In this document: positions 7,250-15,796 of the stretch, in pieces
Layout: each line of letters starts with the position of its first letter
Position numbering within the stretch: position 1 is the stretch's first letter
Source: Ilumatobacteraceae bacterium
GTDB taxonomy: Bacteria; Actinomycetota; Acidimicrobiia; Acidimicrobiales; Ilumatobacteraceae
Assembly (NCBI GenBank): GCA_023262325.1
Contig: JALRBS010000176.1
Location: 1-32,264, forward strand
Direction of reading: 5' to 3'
Length of the DNA: 32,264 nt
Program-made: the position numbers and the translations under genes
The notes under the pieces: generated by a model
Seen by the model: only the letters and a program-made list of their open reading frames with translations
The model's database searches: none
Told to the model about the DNA's origin: nothing

Positions 7250-8437
7250 GTGGCCCGTTGGACATTTACATCTGAGAGTGTGACCGAAGGTCACCCGGAC
7301 AAAGTTGCTGACCAGGTCAGTGACGCGATCCTTGACGCAATTCTTGAGGTTGACCCAAAGGGTCGTGTCGCGTGCGAGACGCTCGTAACGACTGGATTGT
7401 GCGTTGTCGCCGGCGAAATCACGACATCGGAATATGTCGAGATCCCGAAGATTGTTCGTAAGACCATCACCGACATCGGTTACGACGATGCAAATGCTGG
7501 ATTTGATGGCAACACCTGCGGCGTCATTGTCTCGATCGACGAGCAAAGTGCTGACATCGCGCAAGGCGTGAATGCATCCGAAGAAGTGCGCAGCTCGGGC
7601 TCAACTGATGACGACCTCGATCTTCAGGGCGCTGGTGACCAGGGCATGATGTTCGGTTTCGCTTGCGACGAAACGCCAGCTTTGATGCCGCTTCCGATTT
7701 GGACGGCTCACCGTATGGCTGAACGACTCGCCGAGGTTCGTCATAAGGGTCAGGTTCCGTATCTTCGCCCAGATGGCAAAACTCAGGTGACGTTCGAATA
7801 CGAAGATGGCCGACCGGTTGCGTTGAAGAACGTTGTCATTTCGACCCAACACCAAGATGGCGTGGATCGTGACACGGTCATTCGTCCGGACCTCATTGAG
7901 CAGGTCATTGCTCCGGTGGTGCCCGAGCAGTTTGCAAACGATGAGTACGAGATTTTCATTAACCCGACTGGACGTTTCGTCATCGGTGGACCGCAGGGTG
8001 ACTGTGGGCTGACGGGTCGAAAGATCATCGTCGATACCTACGGTGGTATGGGCCGACATGGCGGAGGCGCATTCAGTGGCAAGGACCCATCGAAGGTTGA
8101 CCGATCTGCTGCGTACGCCGCCCGTTGGGTTGCGAAGCACGTTGTTGCGTCGGGCGCTGCGCGTAGGTGCGAACTGCAGGTTGCCTACGCGATCGGCGTT
8201 GCGCACCCAATGAGCATCCTCGTCGACACCTTCGGCACGGAAACGGTCGATCCCGATCGCATCGTCGCTGCGGTTCGCGATGTGTTTGACCTTCGCCCTG
8301 GCGCGATTGTTCGCGACCTCGACCTTCTTCGTCCCGGTTACCAGCGAACCGCCGCCTACGGCCACTTCGGTCGCGAAGGGTTTACTTGGGAGACCCTGTC
8401 GCGACTCGACGAGTTCAAGTCTGCAGTCGGCGTGTGA
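7250..8437 (+). CDS. metK: S-adenosylmethionine synthetase
   Basis: 395 residues; makes S-adenosylmethionine from methionine and ATP. The signature blocks are present in order: [22 protein letters not shown] near the N-terminus (ATP and Mg site), [16 protein letters not shown] (methionine and ATP site), then [23 protein letters not shown] (P-loop-like phosphate binding). Length is normal for the family. The GTG start at 7250 is supported by GGAGG at 7238-7242. Its stop codon is followed immediately by the priA GTG, so the two are probably translated from one message. SAM made here also supplies RsmB, the RsmC-like and the TrmH-like enzymes of this window. Confidence 0.97.
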   Translation: MARWTFTSESVTEGHPDKVADQVSDAILDAILEVDPKGRVACETLVTTGLCVVAGEITTSEYVEIPKIVRKTITDIGYDDANAGFDGNTCGVIVSIDEQSADIAQGVNASEEVRSSGSTDDDLDLQGAGDQGMMFGFACDETPALMPLPIWTAHRMAERLAEVRHKGQVPYLRPDGKTQVTFEYEDGRPVALKNVVISTQHQDGVDRDTVIRPDLIEQVIAPVVPEQFANDEYEIFINPTGRFVIGGPQGDCGLTGRKIIVDTYGGMGRHGGGAFSGKDPSKVDRSAAYAARWVAKHVVASGAARRCELQVAYAIGVAHPMSILVDTFGTETVDPDRIVAAVRDVFDLRPGAIVRDLDLLRPGYQRTAAYGHFGREGFTWETLSRLDEFKSAVGV

Positions 8438-10174
8438 GTGTCGGCGCCTGATCGAACCATTGCCCGCGTACTCTGCGACGCGTCTGGCCCCGATCGGGCG
8501 TTTGACTACGAAGTTCCGCCGACTCTCGTCGGAACAATTGAAATCGGTACGCAGGTCCGGGTAGATCTCAACGGTCGTCGTATTGGCGGATGGGTTGTGG
8601 CAATCGAGTCGAGTCGAGACTCGATCGACCGAGAACTTCTTCCAATTCGAAAAGTGTCGGGCGTCGGCCCCGACGAAGAAGTCGTTGAGGTTTCTCGATG
8701 GGCGGCGCATCGCTGGGCCGGTCGATGGTCACACTTTCTGAGGGCTGCCTCTCCGCCGCGTCACGTGACACGTGTTGGTGCATCGCTTCGAACGGTGATG
8801 AGCCCGGAACCACGATCACCGGCTACCACACGTGCCTTAGTCGCAGGGGGCGCGGTGTTGCGACTGCCGCCAACATCCGATGTGCTCCCGGCCGTCTGGA
8901 GTTGCCTGCAACGGGGGTCGGTGCTGGTGCTCGTTCCAGGCATCGATGACGCCAAGGTGCTCGCCGCTCGTGTGCGGCGAGCCGGTTCGAGTGTGGCGCT
9001 CCTTCCCGATGAGTGGGCACGTTCGGCGGCCGGCGTTGACGTTGTCATCGGCACCCGCACAGCGATTTTTGGTCGATGTACCGATCTTCAATCGGTGCTC
9101 ATTATCGATGAGCACGATGAGCGTTATTACTCGGAGGCCTCGCCAACCTGGAACGCTCGCGATGTCGCGGTCGAACGATGTCGACGCCTCAGCATTCCGC
9201 TCGTGCTTATTTCGTCGGTTCCGAGCCCGGAGGCGGCGGTTGATCGCGAAATCATTGCGCCGAGTCGCGACCGTGAGGTTGCGGGATGGCCGAACATCGT
9301 CGTCGCGCCACTGCGTGATGATGCCGCTCCCGCTGTCGGCCGACTTTCATCGGAGGTCATTGCCGAACTTCGCGACCAGCAACGACGGGTGTTGTGCATT
9401 GCGAACACCTCCGGTCGATCGGCTCTGCTTTCGTGTCGCGCCTGTAGCGAACTGGTCCGTTGCGAGCACTGTGATGCCATTGTGAGTCAGCGTTCGGATG
9501 CGCAACTTTCGTGCCGTGTGTGCGGTTCCGAACGTCCGGCGGTGTGTGTCTCGTGTGGATCTACCGCATTGCTCAATCTGCGCCCTGGAGTTCGACGCCT
9601 CGTTGAGGAGCTCGCAGCGGCGGGAAACCGTGAAGCTCGAGTCATCGAGGGCGATGAAGAGCCGAGTTGGAAAGACGGCGCTGTGAGCGCAGAGATCATC
9701 GTGGGCACCGAAGCACTGCTGCACCGAATCCGGTTTGCCGAATCAGTTGTATTTCTCGATTTTGAACGTGAACTTTTCGCACCGCGAATGCGTGCGGTGC
9801 AGCACGCGAGTGAACTTGTGGCGCGCGCCGCACGGATTGTGGGCCGCGTCGCCGATGGCGGGCGGGTTGTGTTGCAAGTTGATCACCGTGGTCACCCGTT
9901 GGTCGAGGCGTTGAGTCGCGTTGATCCCGCTGCGGTGACCGAACACGAGATCGCAACGCGCAAGATGCTGTCGCTGCCACCATTCGGTTCGGTTGCGTTC
10001 ATCGAAGGTCACGGCGCGCAGGAATTTGTCGCCCATGTTCAAGGCGATGTGATGGTCGGCGGGCTCGGCGAATCGGTCCAGGTGCGAGCCACCTCGGCTG
10101 AGTTGCTCGCGGATGCCTTGGCGCACGGTGTTCGTCCGGCTCGAGGCCGCCTTCGAGTTGCAGTCGATCCGTAG
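8438..10174 (+). CDS. priA: Primosomal protein N' (PriA), degenerate actinobacterial form
   Basis: 578 residues, shorter than the ~730 of E. coli PriA. The N-terminal DNA-binding domain (about 1-110) recognises the 3' end of stalled forks in family members. The helicase core has lost its Walker A loop: where GETGSGKT is expected the sequence reads RLPPTSDVLP. A DEAH-like IDEHDE survives. A zinc module with eight cysteines (CRAC, CEHC, CRVC, CVSC, about residues 333-370) is intact, and the C-terminal domain follows. Actinobacterial PriA proteins are known to lack helicase motifs and probably act as a primosome scaffold only. The GTG directly abuts the metK stop. Confidence 0.9.
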   Translation: MSAPDRTIARVLCDASGPDRAFDYEVPPTLVGTIEIGTQVRVDLNGRRIGGWVVAIESSRDSIDRELLPIRKVSGVGPDEEVVEVSRWAAHRWAGRWSHFLRAASPPRHVTRVGASLRTVMSPEPRSPATTRALVAGGAVLRLPPTSDVLPAVWSCLQRGSVLVLVPGIDDAKVLAARVRRAGSSVALLPDEWARSAAGVDVVIGTRTAIFGRCTDLQSVLIIDEHDERYYSEASPTWNARDVAVERCRRLSIPLVLISSVPSPEAAVDREIIAPSRDREVAGWPNIVVAPLRDDAAPAVGRLSSEVIAELRDQQRRVLCIANTSGRSALLSCRACSELVRCEHCDAIVSQRSDAQLSCRVCGSERPAVCVSCGSTALLNLRPGVRRLVEELAAAGNREARVIEGDEEPSWKDGAVSAEIIVGTEALLHRIRFAESVVFLDFERELFAPRMRAVQHASELVARAARIVGRVADGGRVVLQVDHRGHPLVEALSRVDPAAVTEHEIATRKMLSLPPFGSVAFIEGHGAQEFVAHVQGDVMVGGLGESVQVRATSAELLADALAHGVRPARGRLRVAVDP

Positions 10175-10176
10175 GT

Positions 10177-10764
10177 TTAGCGTTGTACGTGGAGCAATCG
10201 AAAGCCTTTTCGAGAACTCACCCTGGCGACGTTCCAACCGTGCTGAGTGAGCCAGTCGTGTAACGAATCTGCGCCAAGGTGCCGTTGCACGACGAGATAT
10301 GCCTCGCCCTGCTCAGTGAGACGATCGAGCCACACCTGCAACATGTCATGTAAGGCGGTTTTGCCGATGCGAATTGGCGGGTTTGACCAGATGAGGTCGA
10401 CCCGTAACGCGTCTGGGACCTCGTCGGGGTGCATTGTGGTGATGTCAACGTTGACCCGACGCGCATTGGTGGCGGTGAGTTGACGTGCCCGATCATTCGT
10501 GTCGACCGCGACAATGTGGGCCTCGGGGGAACGTAATCCGAGGGTGAGCGCAATTGGACCGGCGCCGCATCCGAGGTCGACGAGCACCCCATGGGATGGC
10601 GGTGGGGGAGCCTCCTGCAGCAGCACGGCGGTACCGCTGTCGAGTTCACCATGGCTAAACACCCCTCGATCGGTTTCGTACGAAAACGCGACGTCATGCA
10701 ACATGACTTCAACCGTGCGTCGGTCGCTTGCTGATGCCTGGTTCGAGTCGAAGTAATGCGACAT
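10177..10764 (-). CDS. Class I SAM-dependent methyltransferase, RsmC-like
   Basis: 195 residues. The single methyltransferase domain carries the SAM-binding loop VDLGCGAGPIALTLG, the acidic strand end AHIVAVDTND and the catalytic loop SNPPIRIGK, which is the NPP(F/I) motif of N2-guanine or N6-adenine RNA methyltransferases. Closest in type to the C-terminal half of RsmC (16S rRNA m2G1207); one-domain versions are common in actinobacteria. The target is inferred from the family. The ATG at 10764 (MSHYFDSN) has TGGAG 4 nt upstream and removes a basic, unlikely N-terminal extension. Its 3' end is 2 bp from that of priA, and it is divergent from def. Confidence 0.85.
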   Translation of the reverse strand: MSHYFDSNQASASDRRTVEVMLHDVAFSYETDRGVFSHGELDSGTAVLLQEAPPPPSHGVLVDLGCGAGPIALTLGLRSPEAHIVAVDTNDRARQLTATNARRVNVDITTMHPDEVPDALRVDLIWSNPPIRIGKTALHDMLQVWLDRLTEQGEAYLVVQRHLGADSLHDWLTQHGWNVARVSSRKGFRLLHVQR

Positions 10765-10899
10765 GCAACTCCAGCATTGTCGAATTTGCTTGGAGAAGGG
10801 TTGATTGCACGCCTCCGGTGGGCGACAACGCGCGGCGAGTCGGTGAAGTCCAGATGCTTGTTCGTCGCATTCTTCTCCTGCGTCGCCGCTATGCAGCGG

Positions 10900-10912
10900 T
10901 AAACTTGAGGGA
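10900..10912 (+). promoter_or_regulatory. Putative leaderless promoter of def
   Basis: TAAACT at 10900-10905 ends 6 nt before the def ATG. The GAGGG that touches the ATG is too close to serve as a ribosome site. The remaining 147-bp divergent space back to 10764 contains no recognised element. Confidence 0.55.
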
Positions 10913-11442
10913 TGGCACACGAAATTCGCACCTTTGGTGATCCTGTGCTGAAGTCGAACGCCTCGCCGGTAACTGACATTGACGGCAAACTCATCCGCCT
11001 TGTTGACGAAATGTTCGAAACGCTCGAGTCAAGCAACGGTGGAATTGCCCTCGCTGCGCCACAGATTGGTGTGCAGAAGCAGGTATTTGTCTGGGACCTT
11101 GACGAAGGACGTGAAGTGATTTTCAACCCAGAAATCGCCGAATCTGATGGCGAGTGGGTGTATGACGAGGGGTGCCTCTCGATTCCAGGTCTTTATGTTG
11201 AGATCGTCCGTCCTCGCAACGTGCTGCTTAAAGGAATCGATCTCAATGGCAACGAGGTCACCCGAGAAGCGACTGACCTCGAAGCCCGCATGTACCAGCA
11301 CGAACTTGATCACCTCCACGGTGTATTGATGTTCGACCGCATGACCGGTGATCAGCGATCAGAAGCGCTTGCGGAATATCGACGACTCACGAGTGAGGAA
11401 ACAACATCCGCACGACAGCCACGTCGGCTTCGCTTGAGGTGA
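10912..11442 (+). CDS. def: Peptide deformylase
   Basis: 176 residues; removes the formyl group from nascent N-formylmethionine, with a divalent metal. The three signature motifs are clear: GIALAAPQ at 44-51 (Ala in place of the second Gly of the usual GxGLAAxQ), EGCLS at 86-90 with the metal-binding Cys88, and QHELDHLHG with metal ligands His130 and His134 and catalytic Glu131. A basic tail (RQPRRLRLR) ends the protein. It heads an operon with fmt (GTGA overlap), rsmB and a MoaB-like gene. Fmt adds the formyl group that this enzyme removes. Confidence 0.96.
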   Translation: MAHEIRTFGDPVLKSNASPVTDIDGKLIRLVDEMFETLESSNGGIALAAPQIGVQKQVFVWDLDEGREVIFNPEIAESDGEWVYDEGCLSIPGLYVEIVRPRNVLLKGIDLNGNEVTREATDLEARMYQHELDHLHGVLMFDRMTGDQRSEALAEYRRLTSEETTSARQPRRLRLR

Positions 11443-12251
11443 ACGCCAGCGAATCGATCGCGTTTCTTGGTTCGCCCGAGGTCTCAGCGTCGACCCTGAC
11501 TGCACTGCACGAAGCAGGTCACAAGATTTCGCTCGTTGTGACGGCTCCTGAGCGTCGTCGTGGTCGTGGTGGCGCGACCTCAGCAACGCCGGTCGGTGAA
11601 ATCGCCCAAGCGCTCGGTATTCCGGTCAGTCACAACGTTGCTGACGTTGTCGACGCGGGTGCGACGCTTGGCGTTGTCGTTGCCTTTGGACAGATCATCC
11701 GGCCGCACATTCTCGATCGCGTCCCAATGGTCAACATCCACTTCTCGTTGTTGCCACGTTGGCGTGGAGCGGCCCCTGTTGAACGTGCGATGCTCGCCGG
11801 CGACGCCGAGACGGGCGTGTGCATCATGGAGGTCGTCGAAGCGCTTGATGCCGGCGGTGTGTACGCCTCGACTCGGGTACCAATCGGCGACCGGTCGGCA
11901 CACGAGTTGACAACAGAGCTTGGTCGGTGTGGCACGTCACTATTGCTCGACTGTTTGACACGTGGCTTTGGACGTCCTGAACCGCAGCAGGGTGAGGTCA
12001 CCTACGCCGCGAAAATATTGGCCGACGACCTTCGCCTCGATTGGTCGGAACCAGCCGAAGTGTCGATGCGGCAGATTCGTGTCGGCGGCGCGTGGACGAC
12101 CTTTCGCGGCGAGCGCTTTCGAATCCATGATGCGCGGATTGAAGCCGGAATCCTCGTGCCGGTTCGGGTTCAGCCCGCCGGAAAGCAGGTACTCAAATTT
12201 GATGATTGGGCGCGAGGGGCTCGGCTCGTCGAGAGCGAATGGTTTCTGTGA
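11439..12251 (+). CDS. fmt: Methionyl-tRNA formyltransferase
   Basis: 270 residues, somewhat shorter than the usual ~310, mainly in the C-terminal tRNA-binding domain. It formylates initiator Met-tRNA with 10-formyl-tetrahydrofolate. The N-terminal fold begins IAFLGSPEVSASTLTAL. The catalytic block is VNIHFSLLPRWRGAAPVERAM with the Asn and His of the active site, followed by the Asp of AGDAETGVCIMEV. The GTG at 11439 overlaps the def stop as GTGA, and its own stop overlaps the rsmB start in the same manner. Confidence 0.95.
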   Translation: MNASESIAFLGSPEVSASTLTALHEAGHKISLVVTAPERRRGRGGATSATPVGEIAQALGIPVSHNVADVVDAGATLGVVVAFGQIIRPHILDRVPMVNIHFSLLPRWRGAAPVERAMLAGDAETGVCIMEVVEALDAGGVYASTRVPIGDRSAHELTTELGRCGTSLLLDCLTRGFGRPEPQQGEVTYAAKILADDLRLDWSEPAEVSMRQIRVGGAWTTFRGERFRIHDARIEAGILVPVRVQPAGKQVLKFDDWARGARLVESEWFL

Positions 12252-13372
12252 CGACGGCTCGCGAACTCGCACTCGACCTATTACGCCGTATCGACGAAGA
12301 AGGTGCCTATGCGAATCTCGTCGTACCCTCGGCACTGTCGCGCGCGACGTTGTCGAAAGCCGATCGAGCCCTTGTCACCAATCTCGTCTACGGCACGACA
12401 CGAATGCGACGGGCGTGCGACGCGATTGCCCAGCGATTCATTGCTGAACCACCTGATGCCTCGACCGCGCGCTTGCTCCGGCTCGGCGTGTACCAGTGGG
12501 GCTGGGGTGGTATCGCCCCGCATGCCGCTGTTCACGAAACGGTGTCCCTAGCGCCCCGACGAACGAAAGGTTTCGTCAACGCGGTGTTACGAAAGGTCGT
12601 CGCAGGGGCGACTCCAGATGACGTCGCGTGGCCGTCGGATTCGGTTCGTCTCAGCATGCCCGATTGGCTCGTTGAACGACTGGTGAGCGAACTCGGGCAA
12701 CACGATGCCATTGCCGCCTGCGAGCGCATGAATCAGCCGCCCCCCGTGACAACACGTGAGGACGGATACACCCAAGATGTCGCATCCGCTTGGGTGGCTC
12801 AGGCCGTCGGGGGTCGCGCTGGTGAGCGAATTCTTGACGTGTGTGCAGCTCCGGGAGGTAAAGCGACTCTCATCGCCAGCACGGGCGCGTATGTCGTCGC
12901 AGCAGATCGGCGACCTCACCGGGCGTCGCTCGTGCAATCAAACCGCGCCGCTGTTGGCCTCGCACCGTCGTCCCTCTCGGTCGTTACGTGTGACGGGCTT
13001 GCTCCGTCGTATCGACCTGAGTCCTTTGATGCCGTCCTCCTCGACGCTCCCTGTTCGGGACTCGGCTCATTGCGGCGGCGGGCCGACGCGCGATGGCGAA
13101 TCCTGCCGTCAGATATTGAGATCCTCGTCGAACTGCAAAAGGGTCTTCTCAATTCGTGCGCGGCACTCGTCGCGCCCGGGGGTCGACTCGTCTACAGCGT
13201 GTGCACCGTGACGGCGGCAGAGTCGATAGAGCACGTCGTTCCCGCAGATTTTGAGATCGACCCAACGCCACCTGAGGGTGTTTGGCGTCCCTTTGGACAC
13301 GGTTGGCGGGTACTGCCACAAGATGCTGACACCGATGGCATGGTGCTCGTGCGGTACCGTCGATCGAGATGA
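12248..13372 (+). CDS. rsmB: 16S rRNA m5C methyltransferase RsmB (Sun/Fmu)
   Basis: 374 residues. The N-terminal NusB-like RNA-binding domain (about 1-130) has ARELALDLLRRIDEEGAYAN and FVNAVLRKV. The C-terminal methyltransferase domain has the SAM loop ILDVCAAPGGKATLIA, the motif IV DAPCSG (266-271, Cys269) and the motif VI YSVCT (Cys319, the nucleophile). In E. coli the family methylates C967 of 16S rRNA. The start is ambiguous: GTG at 12248 overlaps the fmt stop (GTGA), as at other joins here; ATG at 12239 is three codons earlier. Confidence 0.94.
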   Translation: MTTARELALDLLRRIDEEGAYANLVVPSALSRATLSKADRALVTNLVYGTTRMRRACDAIAQRFIAEPPDASTARLLRLGVYQWGWGGIAPHAAVHETVSLAPRRTKGFVNAVLRKVVAGATPDDVAWPSDSVRLSMPDWLVERLVSELGQHDAIAACERMNQPPPVTTREDGYTQDVASAWVAQAVGGRAGERILDVCAAPGGKATLIASTGAYVVAADRRPHRASLVQSNRAAVGLAPSSLSVVTCDGLAPSYRPESFDAVLLDAPCSGLGSLRRRADARWRILPSDIEILVELQKGLLNSCAALVAPGGRLVYSVCTVTAAESIEHVVPADFEIDPTPPEGVWRPFGHGWRVLPQDADTDGMVLVRYRRSR

Positions 13373-13842
13373 GCAGCCTGTTCGCCAAAGTGCTGACCGT
13401 GAGCGACGGCGTTGCGCATGGTGCTCGTGATGACACCGGCGGTCGAGGGGTGCGCGATTTTCTCGTTGCGCACGACTTCAGTGTCGTTGATCATCGTGTC
13501 GTTGCCGACGGAGTCGACACGGTCGCCGCTGCGCTTATCGAGATGTCCGATGGTTATAGCGGTCTCATTGCGACGACGGGGGGAACAGGTTTTGCCCCAC
13601 GCGACCTCACTCCTGAGGGAACCTTGAGCGTTGTTGAACGAGTGGCGCCCGGTATTGCTGAAGCGATGCGGGCGATCAGCCCCTTCGGTCGTCTGTCTCG
13701 CGGCGTCTGTGGCATCAGGGGGCGTGCGATCATCTGCAATCTGCCCGGTTCACCCAAGGGCGCGGTTGAACAACTCGGCGCGGTAATTGACGTGTTGCCG
13801 CACGCGCTCGCGCTTCTCGCCAATGAGCCGACAGAGCACTGA
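13369..13842 (+). CDS. MoaB/Mog-family molybdopterin-binding protein
   Basis: 157 residues. One MoCF-binding domain: the N-terminal KVLTVSDGVAHGARDDTGG, the central molybdopterin-binding TTGGTGFAPRDLTPEGT, and a C-terminal ICNLPGSPKGAVEQ. In Mog-type proteins this domain adenylylates molybdopterin; in MoaB the activity varies, so the exact step of molybdenum cofactor synthesis is left open. The ATG overlaps the rsmB stop (ATGA), making it the last gene of the def operon. No other molybdenum cofactor gene is in this window. Confidence 0.88.
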   Translation: MSSLFAKVLTVSDGVAHGARDDTGGRGVRDFLVAHDFSVVDHRVVADGVDTVAAALIEMSDGYSGLIATTGGTGFAPRDLTPEGTLSVVERVAPGIAEAMRAISPFGRLSRGVCGIRGRAIICNLPGSPKGAVEQLGAVIDVLPHALALLANEPTEH

Positions 13843-13858
13843 GGCGATCGTTCGCCGT

Positions 13859-13872
13859 TAGCCTCATCGCCG
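13859..13872 (+). promoter_or_regulatory. Putative leaderless promoter of hisG
   Basis: TAGCCT at 13859-13864 ends 7 nt before the hisG GTG at 13872. No Shine-Dalgarno precedes the GTG. Confidence 0.45.
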
Positions 13873-14744
13873 TGTTGCGCGTCGTACTCCCAAAGGGCTC
13901 CCTCGAAAAGGCAACCTTCGAACTCTTCGAAGCTGCCGACCTGGCCGTCGTGCGTTCCTCGAGCGTCGACTACCGGGCTTCAATCGATGATCCGCGAGTG
14001 CACGAGGTTCGGATTCTTCGACCACAAGAAATCCCGGTCTATGTCGCAGAGGGCCTATTTGACGTCGGAATTACAGGTCGAGATTGGGTTGAAGAGACGT
14101 CGAGTGACGTGGTGAGTCTGGGTGAGTTGCGCTACTCGAAAGCAACCTCGAATCCGGTCAAGGTTGTCGTTGCGGTGGCTGGCGACTCGCCCTACGAGTC
14201 GGTCGCTGATCTGCCCAATGGTGTTCGTGTGACCTCCGAATACCCCGAGATGACGCGCCGATTCTTCGCCGAACGTGGAGTTGAAGCGGATGTTCGGCTC
14301 TCGTACGGTGCGAGCGAGGCGAAAATCCCTGACATTGCGGATTGTGTTGTCGACATCACCGAGACGGGCCGCGCTTTGAAAGCGGCGGGGCTCCGTGTCA
14401 TTGACACGATCCTCACGAGCTTTACCGAAGTGGTTGCGAATCCAAAGTCGTACGAGGACCCCGACCGGCGACGTGCAATGGAGCAGCTCATGATCCTGCT
14501 GAATGGTGCGCTCGATGCACGCGGCAAGGTTCTGTTGAAACTGAACGTTCCCGCGAACCTGTGCGATGCAGTCGTCGGTATCCTGCCTGCCGCCAAAAGT
14601 CCCACAGTGAACCAATTGGCGAATGGCGATTTTGCCGTCGAAACAGTCGTCGCAAAATCAGAAATCAATCGGCTGATTCCGGCGTTGTCCGAGGCCGGCG
14701 CGACCGATCTCATCGAGTTGCCAATTTCAAAGATCGTGCCGTGA
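13872..14744 (+). CDS. hisG: ATP phosphoribosyltransferase, long form
   Basis: 290 residues; first committed step of histidine synthesis, joining PRPP to ATP. The N-terminal LRVVLPKGSLEKAT and the PRPP loop region DCVVDITETGRALKAAGLR are typical. The length and the C-terminal segment (ILPAAKSPTVNQLANGDFAVETVV and ALSEAGATDLIELPISKIVP) mark the long form, which carries its own ACT-like histidine feedback domain and does not need HisZ. The GTG at 13872 is preferred; a TTG one codon later is possible. No other his gene is adjacent. The next gene overlaps its stop. Confidence 0.95.
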   Translation: MLRVVLPKGSLEKATFELFEAADLAVVRSSSVDYRASIDDPRVHEVRILRPQEIPVYVAEGLFDVGITGRDWVEETSSDVVSLGELRYSKATSNPVKVVVAVAGDSPYESVADLPNGVRVTSEYPEMTRRFFAERGVEADVRLSYGASEAKIPDIADCVVDITETGRALKAAGLRVIDTILTSFTEVVANPKSYEDPDRRRAMEQLMILLNGALDARGKVLLKLNVPANLCDAVVGILPAAKSPTVNQLANGDFAVETVVAKSEINRLIPALSEAGATDLIELPISKIVP

Positions 14745-14965
14745 TGCCGGTATTGCGTGACGGCATAACTGCGAGCGCAATCGTCACGTCATTCGATGAA
14801 GTTGTCGGTCTTGGAACCGTCGATGTCGATGGCGTGATGCTTGGCTTTCATTGTGTCGCCATCGCCGATGGCTCGCGCGTCATCGACGTTGGTGCAGCCG
14901 TTCGCGTCACCCTCGGCCGCCGATTTGGCGCGCTCGAAGCGTTGTCGGTCGCAACACAGGATTGA
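14744..14965 (+). CDS. Cold-shock-domain-like small protein
   Basis: 73 residues resembling the cold-shock (CspA-like) fold: an opening IVTSFDEVVGLGTVDVDG in place of the RNA-binding strands, then LGFHCVAIADGSRVIDVGAAVRVTL and a closing LGRRFGALEAL. The FHC-IADG-R-I-VG-V pattern is seen in a group of actinobacterial cold-shock-like proteins. Binding of RNA or single-stranded DNA is inferred; classical RNP1 (KGFGFI) is replaced by VGLGTV. It starts at ATG 14744, sharing one base with the hisG stop (a GTG at 14741 is also in frame). It lies 4 bp before the ATL gene. Confidence 0.72.
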   Translation: MPVLRDGITASAIVTSFDEVVGLGTVDVDGVMLGFHCVAIADGSRVIDVGAAVRVTLGRRFGALEALSVATQD

Positions 14966-14969
14966 CCCG

Positions 14970-15263
14970 TTGACACCGCAGGAACTATCGGCACGGCTGG
15001 CTGATGTGATTCGCATGCTCGGCGCTGGCGAAGTGGTCTCATACGGTGACATCGCGAAGGTTGCTGGAGCCCCTCGTCAAGCACGACTTGTCGGACGGGT
15101 GCTTGCCACGACGAGTGGGCTGCCATGGTGGCGAGTTGTGAACGCACAGGGTCGCCTCGTGCCGGGAGCAGAGCAGGAGCAGCGGCGACTCCTTGAGGCT
15201 GAAGGTGTCGTTGTGGACGGGAATCGTGTTGTCGCAGCGGCAGTGGGTAGGTTCGCTCGATAA
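14970..15263 (+). CDS. Alkyltransferase-like protein (ATL, MGMT family without catalytic Cys)
   Basis: 97 residues. It matches the DNA-binding domain of O6-alkylguanine-DNA alkyltransferases (VVSYGDIAKVAGAPRQARLVGRVLATT) and the recognition turn GLPWWRVVNAQGRLVPG at 51-67. Where MGMT has the alkyl-accepting PCHR, this protein has PWWR, so it cannot take up alkyl groups. Known ATL proteins bind alkylated guanine and recruit nucleotide excision repair. Start: the TTG at 14970 gives the usual length; the first in-frame ATG (15015) would cut into the domain. It is convergent with the DUF1844 gene, 28 bp apart, with no terminator seen between. Confidence 0.85.
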   Translation: MTPQELSARLADVIRMLGAGEVVSYGDIAKVAGAPRQARLVGRVLATTSGLPWWRVVNAQGRLVPGAEQEQRRLLEAEGVVVDGNRVVAAAVGRFAR

Positions 15264-15291
15264 CTGGTCCGATCATCGTCCGCGGCAGCGG

Positions 15292-15615
15292 TTACTGGTC
15301 GGCGATGGTCTGTTTCACCTGTACGAACGCCATTCGGATATTTGCGAGTGCAGCCTCGAGGGTCGCTGACTCCTCGCCGAGCCGGCCGCGTAGTCCTTCG
15401 ACGATGCAGGCAAAGGCATCGATGGCGAGTGCCGCGGCGCTGAGATTGGGTGGGTCTGACGACAGGTGAATGGCACCGAGCTCGTAGAGGCCTACCGCAT
15501 GGTTCGTGACGACGGTTTCGACTGGTGCTGCAGCGACTCGTGCCCGCGCCTCGTGAAGTTCGCTGTCGATCGCGCGGAACTCGTCCTCGTTGAAGTCGTC
15601 GGTTTCATCGCTCAC
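15292..15615 (-). CDS. DUF1844 family protein
   Basis: 107 residues, predicted cytoplasmic. The N-terminus is acidic (MSDETDDFNEDEFRAID). The DUF1844 core is NHAVGLYELGAIHLSSDPPNLSAAALAIDAFACIVEGL, followed by a helical C-terminus. Function is unknown. In many actinobacteria a DUF1844 gene sits beside infC, as here (divergent), which suggests a link with translation but proves nothing. The GTG at 15615 is preferred because a -10-like TACGCT ends 7 nt upstream of it. Confidence 0.8.
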   Translation of the reverse strand: MSDETDDFNEDEFRAIDSELHEARARVAAAPVETVVTNHAVGLYELGAIHLSSDPPNLSAAALAIDAFACIVEGLRGRLGEESATLEAALANIRMAFVQVKQTIADQ

Positions 15616-15628
15616 CGGCGCTAGCGTA
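15616..15628 (-). promoter_or_regulatory. Putative leaderless promoter of the DUF1844 gene
   Basis: On the minus strand TACGCT (plus coordinates 15623-15628) ends 7 nt before the GTG at 15615. No Shine-Dalgarno is seen. Confidence 0.5.
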
Positions 15629-15634
15629 CCTTCC

Positions 15635-15651
15635 GGTCAGTTTCGCTGACC
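15635..15651 (+). promoter_or_regulatory. Inverted repeat in the DUF1844-infC divergent region
   Basis: Arms GGTCAG (15635-15640) and CTGACC (15646-15651) with a TTTCG loop. It lies just upstream of the DUF1844 -10 and about 145 bp before infC. It may be an operator or the 5' hairpin of a long infC leader. No clear infC promoter was identified in 15616-15796. Confidence 0.3.
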
Positions 15652-15796
15652 AGAACAACCGAATCGAAGTGGGCTCAGCCCCACCCAGCCACGACACGTG
15701 CGTCTGGGTCATTTCGCAGGGCACTGGTGCTCCGCGTGTGGCTTCGTACTTATGTATTCATGGGAGGCCACCGCCCTTGCTCAGGAGAACAACGTC

